From NCBI RefSeq assembly GCF_001447995.1, contig NZ_LDPE01000001.1, forward strand, positions 310,001 through 374,000: DNA of 64,000 nucleotides. Reading direction: 5' to 3'. The DNA is from Maribacter dokdonensis DSW-8. Its GTDB lineage: Bacteria; Bacteroidota; Bacteroidia; Flavobacteriales; Flavobacteriaceae. Numbering within the stretch: the stretch's first letter is position 1; each line of letters opens with the position of its first letter. Below the pieces are notes generated by a model. The model was not told the DNA's origin, searched no databases, and saw only the letters and a program-made list of their open reading frames with translations. This document shows, in pieces, positions 26,575-35,537 of the stretch. The position numbers were made by a program, and so were the translations under genes.

Positions 26575-27609
26575 ATGTATAAGAATAAAAATATTATAAT
26601 TGCCCAGCACCTTCTCATTTGGTTGGTGCTGTTCAGTATACCCTTTGCGTTATCGTACGGACAAAATTTAGAAACTGGCAGACTTATTGCCCATTTTCTA
26701 ATTCCTGTATTATTCTATGCAATCATATTTTATCTCAATTTTTTTATTCTGATCGATAAGTTTCTATTTGCAAAAAAAACACTGATTTTCGTAGTTCTTA
26801 ATATTATTATCATTGGATTTTTTATGTTGGCCAAAGAGTTTATTGAAGATAACTTTTTCAGTATGCTTATAAAGAATCGTCCGCCGGAAAATGAAAGAGT
26901 AGGTCCACCATTTAAATTGTTCATCTATATACAAATGTTGACTTATGCGGCACCGCTACTTTTTTCCATTGCCATTAAGACCACTAAAAGATGGGTAAGA
27001 ACAGAGGCGGAACGTAAAGAAGCGGATAATTTTAAGTTACAGACAGAGTTACAGCACTTGCGATACCAATTACAGCCGCATTTTTTCTTTAATTCATTGA
27101 ACAACATTTATTCTTTAGTAGATATTTCTCCTGATAAAGCCAAGTCTACCATTCATAGTTTAGGTAAGCTTATGCGCTACCTACTTTATGAAACCAATAC
27201 CGAGATGGTACCACTTTCTAAAGAAATAGAATTCATGAGAAAGTATATTGAATTAATGAAATTACGGTTGACCGATAAGACAACAGTGGAATCTAGTTTC
27301 CCTATAAGTGAACCACAAATAAATATAGCTCCTTTGTTATTTATTTCCCTAATAGAGAACGCTTTTAAACATGGGGTTTCTGCAAATAAGGTAAGTGTCA
27401 TCTCAATAGATATGATTACGCAAGATAGCAGTGTAATTTTTCAAGTGGAAAATTATAACTTTCCAAAAGAGGAAACTGATAAAAGTGGTTCTGGTATTGG
27501 GCTACCTAACTTGGAAAAGAGGTTACATTTGCTCTACCCAAATAAACATGAGTTTGTTCAGGAAATCAAAGATGGTATTTATTCGGTGTACCTAAAAATT
27601 ATAACGTAA
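26575..27609 (+). CDS. LytS-type sensor histidine kinase of the efflux operon
   Basis: A 344-residue kinase with four membrane segments (about 8-28, 36-60, 67-87 and 113-135). The His_kinase box is YQLQPHFFFNSLNNIYSL with the phosphorylated His near residue 169. The ATPase domain has the N-box LIENAFKHG and the G-box GSGIGLPNLEKR. It has no separate extracellular sensor domain, so it probably senses within the membrane. The gene follows the permease by six bases and precedes its LytTR regulator by one base. I infer that the pair senses a signal related to the pump and controls it. Confidence 0.93.
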   Translation: MYKNKNIIIAQHLLIWLVLFSIPFALSYGQNLETGRLIAHFLIPVLFYAIIFYLNFFILIDKFLFAKKTLIFVVLNIIIIGFFMLAKEFIEDNFFSMLIKNRPPENERVGPPFKLFIYIQMLTYAAPLLFSIAIKTTKRWVRTEAERKEADNFKLQTELQHLRYQLQPHFFFNSLNNIYSLVDISPDKAKSTIHSLGKLMRYLLYETNTEMVPLSKEIEFMRKYIELMKLRLTDKTTVESSFPISEPQINIAPLLFISLIENAFKHGVSANKVSVISIDMITQDSSVIFQVENYNFPKEETDKSGSGIGLPNLEKRLHLLYPNKHEFVQEIKDGIYSVYLKIIT

Positions 27610-27610
27610 A

Positions 27611-28348
27611 ATGGAAGCAGTTGAAATTACTTGCATGATTGTTGACGATGAACCTATGGCGGTTAATCTTGTGGAAAGTTATGTTGATAAAACACCTTAT
27701 TTAACCCTTAAAAAGAAATGCAATAGCGCAATTGAGGCCATGCAATTTTTGAATACGGAAAAAGTAAATTTACTTTTTTTAGATATTCAGATGCCCGATT
27801 TAACGGGACTGGAATTCTCCAAAATGCTTTCAAAAGAAACTAGGGTCATTTTTACAACAGCTTTTGATCAATACGCCTTGGAAGGTTTTAAAGTTGAGGC
27901 CTTGGATTATTTATTGAAACCTTTTGACTATGCCGAGTTTTTGACCGCTGCGAACAAAGCTTTAGATTGGTTTACTTTGGTCAAAAGAAAGACAACTACT
28001 ACTAAAGTATCTGAAGCAAAGGAATTTCTATTTGTAAAATCAGAATACAAACAACTGCGTATTAAGCTCGCAGACGTACTTTATTTTGAAGGGTTAAAAG
28101 ATTATATTAAAATATGGCTAAAAGATAACCCTAAGCCTATACTTACTTTAATGAGTCTTAAAAGTCTAGAAGAAGATTTACCATCTTCCCAATTTATGCG
28201 GGTTCATAGATCTTTTATAGTTGCCCTTAAATATGTTGAAGTAATAGAGCGTAGCCAAATTATCATTAACAAACAACGTATTACAGTATCGGAACAGTAC
28301 AAACCTAAGTTTTTAGAATATATCAACAATAACTCCTTGAATTCTTAA
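27611..28348 (+). CDS. LytTR response regulator of the efflux operon
   Basis: A 245-residue regulator. The receiver domain (about 5-120) has the acidic pocket VDDEP, the phosphorylated Asp 58 in LLFLDIQMPD, and the conserved Lys in LLKPF. The LytTR DNA-binding domain (about 140-240) carries the block FMRVHRSFIV. It is the partner of the LytS kinase one base upstream. LytTR proteins bind paired short direct repeats; I could not identify a convincing pair upstream of the TolC gene. The stop codon overlaps a weak stem-loop. Confidence 0.95.
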   Translation: MEAVEITCMIVDDEPMAVNLVESYVDKTPYLTLKKKCNSAIEAMQFLNTEKVNLLFLDIQMPDLTGLEFSKMLSKETRVIFTTAFDQYALEGFKVEALDYLLKPFDYAEFLTAANKALDWFTLVKRKTTTTKVSEAKEFLFVKSEYKQLRIKLADVLYFEGLKDYIKIWLKDNPKPILTLMSLKSLEEDLPSSQFMRVHRSFIVALKYVEVIERSQIIINKQRITVSEQYKPKFLEYINNNSLNS

Positions 28349-28513
28349 AGCAATAGATTTTTTGCTTTTAATTATATGGAGTTTATCAAAATCATAAACT
28401 CCACAATACGTTCCCTTTTCTCTTCCTTCTAATTGAGTATGTTTTCGCTTGCCTACTCTTAAATGAACAGTGTTTAAAAGTGCTGCATGATAATTGATTG
28501 TTACTACTTCCAT
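28313..28513 (-). CDS. Possible 66-residue small protein, unknown
   Basis: A short frame on the minus strand starting at the ATG at 28511-28513, ending antisense to the last codons of the LytTR gene. The first 46 residues look protein-like (NYHAALLNTVHLRVGKRKHT), but the last 15 are simply antisense to a real gene. No Shine-Dalgarno or TAnnTTTG box is evident upstream. It could be a small real gene, a remnant or chance. I do not recognise a family. Confidence 0.25.
   Translation of the reverse strand: MEVVTINYHAALLNTVHLRVGKRKHTQLEGREKGTYCGVYDFDKLHIIKSKKSIALRIQGVIVDIF
28347..28368 (+). terminator. Weak terminator of the efflux operon
   Basis: The arms AAAGCAA (28347-28353) and TTGCTTT (28362-28368) form a 7-bp stem that overlaps the LytTR stop codon and is followed by a short T-rich stretch. 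GC content is low, so efficiency is doubtful. Confidence 0.4.
28377..28403. other. Perfect 10-bp inverted repeat upstream of catalase
   Basis: TGGAGTTTAT (28377-28386) and ATAAACTCCA (28394-28403) are exact inverted copies with a 7-base loop. There is no T-run on either side. It lies inside the possible small minus-strand frame, and may be a second terminator stem or a protein-binding site. No operator consensus that I know fits it. Confidence 0.45.
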
Positions 28514-28625
28514 ATTATTCGGTGATATGGTATGTTTTGATTTGAGCCCATTTTAAATTTTTCACAGCTAATAATTACAATAGGTTAGCAATAATTTTAG
28601 CGCTCTTAACAAAACACACTATCCC

Positions 28626-30755
28626 ATGGAAAAAGATAATAAGGAGACTTCTAAAATTAAGGACTTAGAAAATTTCAAAAAAGATATGACAGGTAAGCCC
28701 CTTACTACAAATCAAGGGCTTAAAGTAAACGACACCAATAACAGTCTAAAGTCAGGCGAACGAGGATCAACCTTGTTAGAAGATTTTCTTTTACGAGAGA
28801 AAATTACAAATTTTGACCATGAGCGTATACCGGAGCGAATTGTACATGCCCGCGGTAGTGCTGCACATGGTTATTTTGAATTATATGAAAGTATAGAAGA
28901 GTATAGTAAAGCCGGTATTTTTACGGATACTAAACGTAAAACACCCGTATTCGTACGTTTTTCTACAGTTGCTGGATCAAAGGGATCACCTGATTTAGCC
29001 AGAGATGTAAGAGGGTTTGCCGTAAAATTCTATACACCAGAGGGCACGTGGGACCTTGTTGGAAACAATATGCCTATATTCTTTATTCAAGATGCCATGA
29101 AGTTTCCCGATCTAATACATTCGGTTAAACCAGAGCCTAATAAAGAGATTCCACAAGCTGCATCTGCTCACGATACATTCTACGACTTTGTCTCACTGAC
29201 TACAGAAACGTTGCACAATCATATTTGGGCAATGAGCGATAGAGCTATTCCTAGAAGCTTGCGAATGATGGAAGGGTTCGGTATTCATACTTTTAGATTG
29301 ATCAATGATAAAGGGGAGGCGCATTTTGTAAAATTTCATTGGAAACCAATGTTAGGGGTGCATTCTGTAACATGGGAAGAAGCCGTAAAAATTAACGGTG
29401 CCGATCCAGATTTTCATAGAAGGGATTTATGGGATGCCATTGAAGCAGGGCAGTATCCAGAATGGGAATTAGGTCTACAAATTATTCCAGAAGCAGATGA
29501 GCATAAATATGACTTTGACCTTTTAGACCCCACTAAATTGATACCAGAGGAAATGGTACCGGTAAAAATTATTGGTAAAATGACCTTAAACAGAAATCCT
29601 GATAACTTTTTCGCAGAAACGGAGCAAGTAGCATTTTTACCCGGACACATAGTACCGGGAATCGATTTTACAAACGATCCATTATTACAGGGGCGATTAT
29701 TCTCATATAGAGACACACAATTATCCCGATTAGGCAGCCCAAATTTTCATCAAATTCCCATTAACAGACCTGTAGCGGACACACATAACAATCAACGTGA
29801 TGCCCACATGCAAATGGAAATTCCAAAAGGACAAACGGCTTATTTTCCAAATAGTTTAAGTGGTGGTTGTCCTTATCTATCCAAAATGGCAGAGGGAGCA
29901 TTTCATTCTTACGAAGAACGAATTGATGCCAAAAAAATAAGAACACGTAGTGAAAGTTTTAGCGATCATTTTTCTCAACCAGCGCTATTTTATAGAAGCT
30001 TGGCAGATTGGGAAAAAGAACACGTTGCAGCTGCATATACTTTTGAATTGGGCAAATGTAACCATGAACATATTAAAGAACGTATGTTATGGTTGATAGC
30101 ACAAATAGATACAGAACTTGCCAACAAGGTAGGGGAAGGACTGGGAATGGAAATTCCAAAAGAAATAGAGCAACCAATAAATCAAGCAATTGGTGCTGAT
30201 GCCGATGTGAAAAAGCACCAACCAGGAAAAAAGAAAATCTATTTAGAAAAATCTAAAGCCCTTAGCATGGCGCACACCAAATTCGATAGCATTGCCACAA
30301 GACAAATTGCAATTTTAGCCGCAGATGGTTTTAGCATGAGCGATTATTCTCCAATTAAAGAAGCATTGGAAAAAGAAGGTGCTATGTTAAAAATTGTTGC
30401 TCCACATGGTGGTACCATAAAATGCGATAAAGGAAAGGAACATAAAGTAGATGCAGCAATTGCAACAACAGAAAGTGTTCTTTTCGATGCCATTTACATT
30501 CCAGGTGGTGAAAAGTCCGTTAGTACCATAATTGAAAATGGAAAATATATAAAATTCATAAATGAAACTTTCAAATACTGCAAGGCAATTGCAGCAGATA
30601 AGGAAGGTGAAAATGTATTAGATCATACGTTCGTAGCTAACTTTAAAGAAGATGGCGCCGTACATATCAACGATTCAACAGATAAGTTCATTAAAAGTAT
30701 TGCCAAACATAGAAACTGGGATAGAAGGGAACATTCTGATAAAGTTCCGGTATAA
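28626..30755 (+). CDS. katE: Large-subunit (HPII-type) catalase with DJ-1-like tail
   Basis: A 709-residue haem catalase that converts hydrogen peroxide to water and oxygen in the cytoplasm. The catalytic His 74 lies in RIVHARGSAAHGYFE, the distal Asn in GNNMPIFFIQDAMKFPD, and the haem-ligand Tyr in RLFSYRDTQLSRLG. Residues about 565-709 form the DJ-1/GATase-like C-terminal domain found in clade 2 catalases such as E. coli HPII. As in HPII, no nucleophilic Cys elbow is evident in that domain. The gene stands alone with a strong terminator. OxyR-type or stationary-phase control cannot be read from the sequence. Confidence 0.96.
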   Translation: MEKDNKETSKIKDLENFKKDMTGKPLTTNQGLKVNDTNNSLKSGERGSTLLEDFLLREKITNFDHERIPERIVHARGSAAHGYFELYESIEEYSKAGIFTDTKRKTPVFVRFSTVAGSKGSPDLARDVRGFAVKFYTPEGTWDLVGNNMPIFFIQDAMKFPDLIHSVKPEPNKEIPQAASAHDTFYDFVSLTTETLHNHIWAMSDRAIPRSLRMMEGFGIHTFRLINDKGEAHFVKFHWKPMLGVHSVTWEEAVKINGADPDFHRRDLWDAIEAGQYPEWELGLQIIPEADEHKYDFDLLDPTKLIPEEMVPVKIIGKMTLNRNPDNFFAETEQVAFLPGHIVPGIDFTNDPLLQGRLFSYRDTQLSRLGSPNFHQIPINRPVADTHNNQRDAHMQMEIPKGQTAYFPNSLSGGCPYLSKMAEGAFHSYEERIDAKKIRTRSESFSDHFSQPALFYRSLADWEKEHVAAAYTFELGKCNHEHIKERMLWLIAQIDTELANKVGEGLGMEIPKEIEQPINQAIGADADVKKHQPGKKKIYLEKSKALSMAHTKFDSIATRQIAILAADGFSMSDYSPIKEALEKEGAMLKIVAPHGGTIKCDKGKEHKVDAAIATTESVLFDAIYIPGGEKSVSTIIENGKYIKFINETFKYCKAIAADKEGENVLDHTFVANFKEDGAVHINDSTDKFIKSIAKHRNWDRREHSDKVPV

Positions 30756-30795
30756 ATAAAAAAGCTCGGGGGCATTTTGCGCCGAGCTTTTAATC
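30756..30795 (+). terminator. Catalase terminator
   Basis: The arms AAAGCTCGG (30761-30769) and CCGAGCTTT (30782-30790) give a strong 9-bp stem directly after the catalase stop, with an A-run before it and TTTT at the end. Confidence 0.88.
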
Positions 30796-30813
30796 TAATT
30801 AATTAAAGCCCTT

Positions 30814-30900
30814 CAGGGCAAGCCCATGAGGCATTCAAAAGAAACAAACCTTTAAATTCAAGGCAAGCCTAGGGGTATTATACCCTTTGGCGATGCCAAT
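30814..30900 (+). repeat. Intergenic 87-nt repeat, copy 1
   Basis: First of three gap-free copies (others at 34595 and 59764). It matches copies 2 and 3 at 78 of 87 positions each. The 5' part contains a hairpin built on GGGC-AA-GCCC. The 3' part contains GGC, GCC and GGGTA paired with TACCC, GGC and GCC around a three-base loop. It lies after the catalase terminator and ends 13 bases before the fasciclin ATG, in the direction of that gene. Confidence 0.9.
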
Positions 30901-30913
30901 AAATTCAAAAATT

Positions 30914-31552
30914 ATGAAAACTAGAAATATTAAAAATTTTGCACTAATGACATTTGCGGTATTGGCATTTGCATCTTGTAACGATCAAAAGAAAAAAGAT
31001 GCCGATAAAAAAGCCATGGAAGAAAAAGTAGCCATGGAGGAGGCTGAAATGAAAGCTGAAGAAACAAGAATGCAGGAAGAAGCCAAAAAGAAAGAAATGA
31101 TGGCAACAAGTATTGCAGCGGTTGCCAGTAAAAATGAAGAGCTAAGCACATTGGTATCTGCGCTTAAAGCGGCAGATTTAGACCAAATGTTATCAGAACC
31201 TGGTAGCTATACCGTATTTGCCCCATCTAATAATGCATTTGAAAAGCTTCCTAAAAAAATGTCGATTGCAGAATTGGGTAAACCGGAGAACAAAGAAATG
31301 TTGACTCAAGTATTACAATACCACGTTGTTTCTGGTGTAATTACTAGCGACAAGCTTGTAGAGGCTATTAACGGAGCCAACGGAAAATATACCTTTACAA
31401 CCGTTGGAGGTAAAGATTTGACCGCAAGCTTAAAGGGTGATAAAATCAACTTAAAGGATGAAAAAGGTAATAGAACAGAAATTGTTTTAGGTAATGTAGA
31501 AGCTTCCAATGGGGTAGTACACGTTATTAATGATGTGCTAATAATGAAGTAA
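30914..31552 (+). CDS. Fasciclin (FAS1) domain lipoprotein
   Basis: A 212-residue lipoprotein. The signal ends in the lipobox AFASC, placing the acylated Cys at about residue 23. A short Lys/Glu/Met-rich coil (about 25-65) leads to one FAS1 domain (about 68-212) with the conserved blocks YTVFAPSNNAF, LQYHVVSGVI and NGVVHVINDVLI. FAS1 domains mediate adhesion in eukaryotes and bacteria. I chose the ATG at 30914; the frame can extend to a TTG at 30887, but that lies inside the intergenic repeat. A very strong terminator follows. Confidence 0.92.
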   Translation: MKTRNIKNFALMTFAVLAFASCNDQKKKDADKKAMEEKVAMEEAEMKAEETRMQEEAKKKEMMATSIAAVASKNEELSTLVSALKAADLDQMLSEPGSYTVFAPSNNAFEKLPKKMSIAELGKPENKEMLTQVLQYHVVSGVITSDKLVEAINGANGKYTFTTVGGKDLTASLKGDKINLKDEKGNRTEIVLGNVEASNGVVHVINDVLIMK

Positions 31553-31574
31553 TCAGTATACACTTTCTATTAAC

Positions 31575-31607
31575 AAAAAGGAGGACTTCGTTAGTCCTCC
31601 TTTTTAT
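31575..31607. terminator. Terminator between fasciclin and DUF4494 genes
   Basis: The arms AAAAAGGAGGAC (31575-31586) and GTCCTCCTTTTT (31594-31605) form a perfect 12-bp stem with a 7-base loop and T-runs on both strands. It serves the fasciclin gene and the convergent DUF4494 gene. Confidence 0.93.
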
Positions 31608-31624
31608 ATTTTAAATAGAAATTT

Positions 31625-32182
31625 CTATTCTTCTCTTGATAGTACATCGCTAAGTTCTAACTCCTCATTCATAGTATTATCTACGGGTACAGAGTCTTTT
31701 ACCGTATTAAATTTTTCAACACGTTCCATATCATCCTCTTCGCCAGAAAAGTAAGGAAACACGTCCATAATAGGTGATTCTGATATGGAAGGAACAGAAT
31801 ATTCACCCATAGTATCTTTCATAACACTAATGGTATTGTCATATGCTTCTTTTACATCATTGGCCTGAATTAAAAGGTACATATTGGTCTTGCGCTCTTT
31901 ACCACTTTCTTCGTCAAAAGCAATTAATGATACTTTTGATTTGAACCATCTGTCCGAATTTTCAAAGGGATGAATTTCAGCAAAATTGGCAACCTTAATA
32001 TTCGTAATCTTTATTTCTTCCGTATCGCTTAGGTAAGCGGACATTTCTTCCGTAATTCTACTTTCTGCTTCGGTATAAGAAATTGCATCTACCAAAAATG
32101 GCTCGGTTTTCACCTTTAACATTCCAGATGCATCATCTAATTTTCTATATTTTATTTTACACTCGTACCACGTTGCACTCAT
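31625..32182 (-). CDS. DUF4494 protein
   Basis: A 185-residue soluble protein with no signal peptide. It begins MSATWYECKIKYRKLDD, and the blocks YTEAESRITEEMSAYL and DRWFKSKVSLIAFDE follow. These match DUF4494, a small Bacteroidota-specific family of unknown function. The last 40 residues are acidic and probably disordered. It is a single gene convergent with the fasciclin gene. The AT-rich gap of 162 bases upstream (32183-32344) shows no further gene. Confidence 0.85.
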   Translation of the reverse strand: MSATWYECKIKYRKLDDASGMLKVKTEPFLVDAISYTEAESRITEEMSAYLSDTEEIKITNIKVANFAEIHPFENSDRWFKSKVSLIAFDEESGKERKTNMYLLIQANDVKEAYDNTISVMKDTMGEYSVPSISESPIMDVFPYFSGEEDDMERVEKFNTVKDSVPVDNTMNEELELSDVLSREE

Positions 32183-32344
32183 ATCTTATATTTTTTTTGG
32201 GGTGCTAAATATACTTCTTAGTCATAGTTTGCAACCTTAAAAAAAGCAATAGATATTCACAATTTCAAAATGACGGGTATAGATGATTAGTACTTAAGTA
32301 CTTATAAAAAAATGATGTAAAAAGAAAATTAATTGAGTTGTGCG

Positions 32345-33019
32345 CTAAAATAATTCTTGTTTTACATGGTCATAATAAGAATCGCTCACCGGAATAATCA
32401 CATCGGATAATTGCAAGTCTCTACCTTTTAATCCGGTGACATAATTTCTATTGACAATGTACGATCTATGCACTCTCATAAATAGACTGCTAGGCAACTC
32501 TTGTTCTAATGCCTTTAAACGCTGATTGCTGATTATTTTTTTAGTTTTCAGGTGAAAAGTTACATACTCACTATCACTTACTACAAAAAGGATATCGTAA
32601 TACTTAACTTTATGAAGATCATACCCAGATTTAATGGTTATGGAATCCAATTTATCAATAGTGGTATTGGATTGTACCTTGTTGACCGCAGTAACAAAGC
32701 GTTCAAAGGTTATTGGTTTCAACAAGTAATCTACAGCATTTAATTCGTATCCTTCTAAAGCATAGTGAGAATAAGCCGTCGTAAAAATAACTTTGGTTTT
32801 AGACCCGAGCATTTTGGCAAAGTCCGTTCCTTTTATTTCTGGCATTTGAATGTCCAAAAACAATAGATCAACTTGTTTTTCCTTCATTATGCTCAAAGCT
32901 TCTAATGGATTCTCAGCTTCACCAACTAAATTTAAAAACTCTAATTTATCAATATAAGTTATTAACAAAGACCTAGCCAACTCTTCATCATCTACAACTA
33001 TACAGTTTATACTATTCAT
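32345..33019 (-). CDS. LytTR response regulator (second pair)
   Basis: A 224-residue regulator with a receiver domain (pocket VDDEE, phosphorylated Asp 56 in LLFLDIQMPE, Lys in LLKPI) and a C-terminal LytTR DNA-binding domain (about 125-222, containing FMRVHRSYIVNRNY). Its start overlaps the end of the kinase gene by eight bases, so the two are translationally coupled. It resembles the regulator at 27611 and is probably an old duplicate. The likely target is the EF-hand gene on the other side of the kinase. Confidence 0.94.
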   Translation of the reverse strand: MNSINCIVVDDEELARSLLITYIDKLEFLNLVGEAENPLEALSIMKEKQVDLLFLDIQMPEIKGTDFAKMLGSKTKVIFTTAYSHYALEGYELNAVDYLLKPITFERFVTAVNKVQSNTTIDKLDSITIKSGYDLHKVKYYDILFVVSDSEYVTFHLKTKKIISNQRLKALEQELPSSLFMRVHRSYIVNRNYVTGLKGRDLQLSDVIIPVSDSYYDHVKQELF

Positions 33020-34079
33020 GTAATCTAAGTTTTAAATTCACCTTAAACGCCTTAGAAGTTTCATTGATCACTAATTCATGTCGATCAGGATATAAGATAG
33101 CCAAACGCTTTTTCACATTTTCTATGCCAATACCGCCAACATCATCTTTTACAACAACATGCTCTGGTTTTGAATTTTCCAGCTCAAAATCAATACCATT
33201 AGTAAATGAAGTAATTTTTAAGTTGATAAATGTGCCTTCAATCTTTTCAATATTACTATGTTTTAAGGCGTTTTCCAAAAAAGGAATCAGCAACATGGGT
33301 ACAATGGGCACATTTTGATCTTCAATAGAAAACGTAGTGGAAATAGGGTAGGTTTTACTACTCTTTAGGGAGAACAGTTTTATATAATTCTCAATATAAT
33401 CTATCTCTTTGTATAACGGTACAATTTCTTGTTCGCATTCATATAGCACATAACGCAACATGTCTGATAAATAGCTAATGCTTTTTTGGGTTCTACCGGC
33501 ATCAATTGCAGATAGTGCATAAATATTGTTCAAGGCATTAAATAGAAAATGAGGATTGATCTGTGATTTTAATAGCTTAAGCTCTGTTTGTAATGCTTCA
33601 TTTTTATTGATGATAATTTCCTCTTCTTTACGTTGTGCAAACAAGAATATTTCTACAAGTGTTGCAATGATATAGGCAATTGTAATTAAAAGCAGATTAA
33701 TAAAAAAACGTGAAGGTGGTCTACGTAATTCTTGCAAAGGTCTGCCGCCGTCAAACCTTGGTCCGGGTCTTGGTCCGGGCAAAGTACCCATATTCGGTTC
33801 GTTAACCATTCCTCCAGACCAAGGTATTACATTGGTCAAAATTAAGGTCAAGCCAACTACAACTGTAATGGATGCTATTGCAAATAAAATGTACTTTCTC
33901 CTTAATAAAAGGTATGGCACCGTTAAATAAATCAGTACAGCAATTACTATTATTTGAAAAATAAGTACCATACCGTTTTCCAGTACGAACTGAAAATCAC
34001 TACCACTAAAGATCCATGCGGTAGACCAAACCAAAAGCCATAAGGCTACATGAAATACAATATTCTTATGTCTGTTCAT
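33012..34079 (-). CDS. LytS-type sensor histidine kinase (second pair)
   Basis: A 355-residue kinase with four membrane helices (about 8-25, 33-55, 62-85 and 125-148). The loop between helices three and four is rich in Pro, Gly and Arg (about 95-122). The H-box is SQINPHFLFNALNNIYALS with His near 177; the ATPase domain has the N-box FLENALKHS and the G-box GGIGIENVKKR. The Pro/Arg loop faces the periplasm by topology and could be the sensing part. It diverges from the EF-hand gene. Confidence 0.93.
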   Translation of the reverse strand: MNRHKNIVFHVALWLLVWSTAWIFSGSDFQFVLENGMVLIFQIIVIAVLIYLTVPYLLLRRKYILFAIASITVVVGLTLILTNVIPWSGGMVNEPNMGTLPGPRPGPRFDGGRPLQELRRPPSRFFINLLLITIAYIIATLVEIFLFAQRKEEEIIINKNEALQTELKLLKSQINPHFLFNALNNIYALSAIDAGRTQKSISYLSDMLRYVLYECEQEIVPLYKEIDYIENYIKLFSLKSSKTYPISTTFSIEDQNVPIVPMLLIPFLENALKHSNIEKIEGTFINLKITSFTNGIDFELENSKPEHVVVKDDVGGIGIENVKKRLAILYPDRHELVINETSKAFKVNLKLRLHE

Positions 34080-34269
34080 GGTACAAATAAAAGGAATAAA
34101 TTTTCAACCCAACCTTAAAAACAGTGCTATAAACCGCTGCTAATTAAACGTTCATTGTATATAGAATACCTTTCGCTTAAAAGTAAACGGCAAACACTTA
34201 AAACAACCATTCCGCATTAAAGATTCTTACATCTTTGCTAACGAATATTAGTTATAAAATTAAATATAT

Positions 34270-34551
34270 ATGAAACGTATTACATTAAAAACAGGATTGT
34301 TATTTGCCTTATTAGTAGCTTTTGGAACAGTAGCAGTTAACGCACAATCTAAAGGTGAAAGAAGAGAGCCCCCAACATATGCCAAACTTTTAGAAGAAAT
34401 GGATGCAGATGAAGATGGCCAGCTTTCTAAAGAAGAAGTAAAAGGTCCATTAAAGGATAACTTTTCTGAAATAGATACCAATGAAGATGGTTTTATTTCT
34501 AAAGAGGAATTTGATGAGGCTCCAAAACCTAAAGGAAGACCTAGAAATTAA
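34270..34551 (+). CDS. Small secreted EF-hand protein
   Basis: A 93-residue protein with a signal peptide (GLLFALLVAFGTVAVNAQ). Two EF-hand loops are visible, DADEDGQLSKEE and DTNEDGFISKEE; each keeps the Asp/Asn ligands and the last Glu. It ends with a Pro/Arg/Lys tail. Calcium binding is well supported by the motif. It is transcribed away from the LytS/LytTR pair, which suggests that pair controls it. A -7-like box, CATCTTTG, lies about 35 bases before the start. Confidence 0.88.
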   Translation: MKRITLKTGLLFALLVAFGTVAVNAQSKGERREPPTYAKLLEEMDADEDGQLSKEEVKGPLKDNFSEIDTNEDGFISKEEFDEAPKPKGRPRN

Positions 34552-34594
34552 TTTCTACACAGTTTATTTTAAATATTGATTCAATAAAACACCC

Positions 34595-34681
34595 CAGGGC
34601 AAGCCCATGAGGAATTCAAAGGAATCACAGTTTTAAATTTAAGGCAAGCCTCGGGGTATTATACCCTTTGGCGGTGCCAAT
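34595..34681 (+). repeat. Intergenic 87-nt repeat, copy 2
   Basis: Second copy, with 78 of 87 positions as in copy 1 and 77 of 87 as in copy 3. Its last 40 positions are identical to copy 3. It begins 43 bases after the EF-hand stop and ends 81 bases before the next start codon. Orientation is the same as the other copies and as the downstream gene. Confidence 0.9.
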
Positions 34682-34762
34682 AAAATTTGTTGAAGTTAGC
34701 CCAAAGCTTCATGGTCCGCCATGAAGCTTTATTTATCATCAATAAGATAAGCATATAAACAA

Positions 34763-35515
34763 ATGGTCTTATTCAGAAAGGTTAGAAGTAGATTGATAAA
34801 ATTAGAGAAATTCAAGACCTATTTAATCTACGCATTAGGCGAAATTCTACTTATAGTCATAGGTCTTCTAATTGCATGGAAGATCAATGATATCAACGAA
34901 TCCAGAAAAAATAGAATTGTAGAAGTTAAAATCTACAAAAGTCTAAGTCAAGAACTGAATACAAATTTAGGTGTATTGGATAGTGCCATTGCAGACTATA
35001 CCAAGAATATACAAACCTTGCAAAACACCATAAATTATTTGGGTATGGAACCTGCGGAATTAACTGCCGATGCCAAGTCAATGATCGTAAATCTAAATTA
35101 CCATAAGACCATTGTTAGGGATGAAGCCATAAACTCAATTAATGCAACCAATAAATTTGAATTTATTGAAAGTGATTCGCTCAAAAAACTGATTGCCGCT
35201 TATCCCAATGAACTTGACAACTTTAACAATCAACAAATCAAGATTGAAAATATTATAAACGAGCGCCTAAAACCTATCATAGAAAAGCATATTTCATTAA
35301 TTGAAATTTTACCAGAAGACAGCTATAATTATCAGCGTATGAAAAACTACGGCAACCGATCAAATTATCCGGATTTACTGGTAAGCAGAGAATATCAAAA
35401 CAGTGTCATTGACAGGTTGTTACAAACCAAAGGACAACTTTCTATTGCCAAAAATTTAAGGAATAAGACAAAAATTATTGCTACAAAACTAAATCAAGAA
35501 CTGAACAGGTCTTAG
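34763..35515 (+). CDS. DUF6090 membrane protein
   Basis: A 250-residue protein. It has the family hallmark at the N terminus: a basic stretch, then one membrane helix YALGEILLIVIGLLIAW ending in KINDINE (about 24-48). The rest is helical and lies outside the membrane. DUF6090 is a Bacteroidota family of unknown function, often present in many copies per genome. It may start the operon that continues with the YHYH genes (22-base gap). Confidence 0.85.
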   Translation: MVLFRKVRSRLIKLEKFKTYLIYALGEILLIVIGLLIAWKINDINESRKNRIVEVKIYKSLSQELNTNLGVLDSAIADYTKNIQTLQNTINYLGMEPAELTADAKSMIVNLNYHKTIVRDEAINSINATNKFEFIESDSLKKLIAAYPNELDNFNNQQIKIENIINERLKPIIEKHISLIEILPEDSYNYQRMKNYGNRSNYPDLLVSREYQNSVIDRLLQTKGQLSIAKNLRNKTKIIATKLNQELNRS

Positions 35516-35537
35516 AGCCAAGCGAAACTAAAACCAT

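Noticed and set aside
28626..30755. Catalase C-terminal domain as an active DJ-1 protease or glyoxalase
   Set aside because: No Cys in a nucleophile elbow is visible, as in E. coli HPII.
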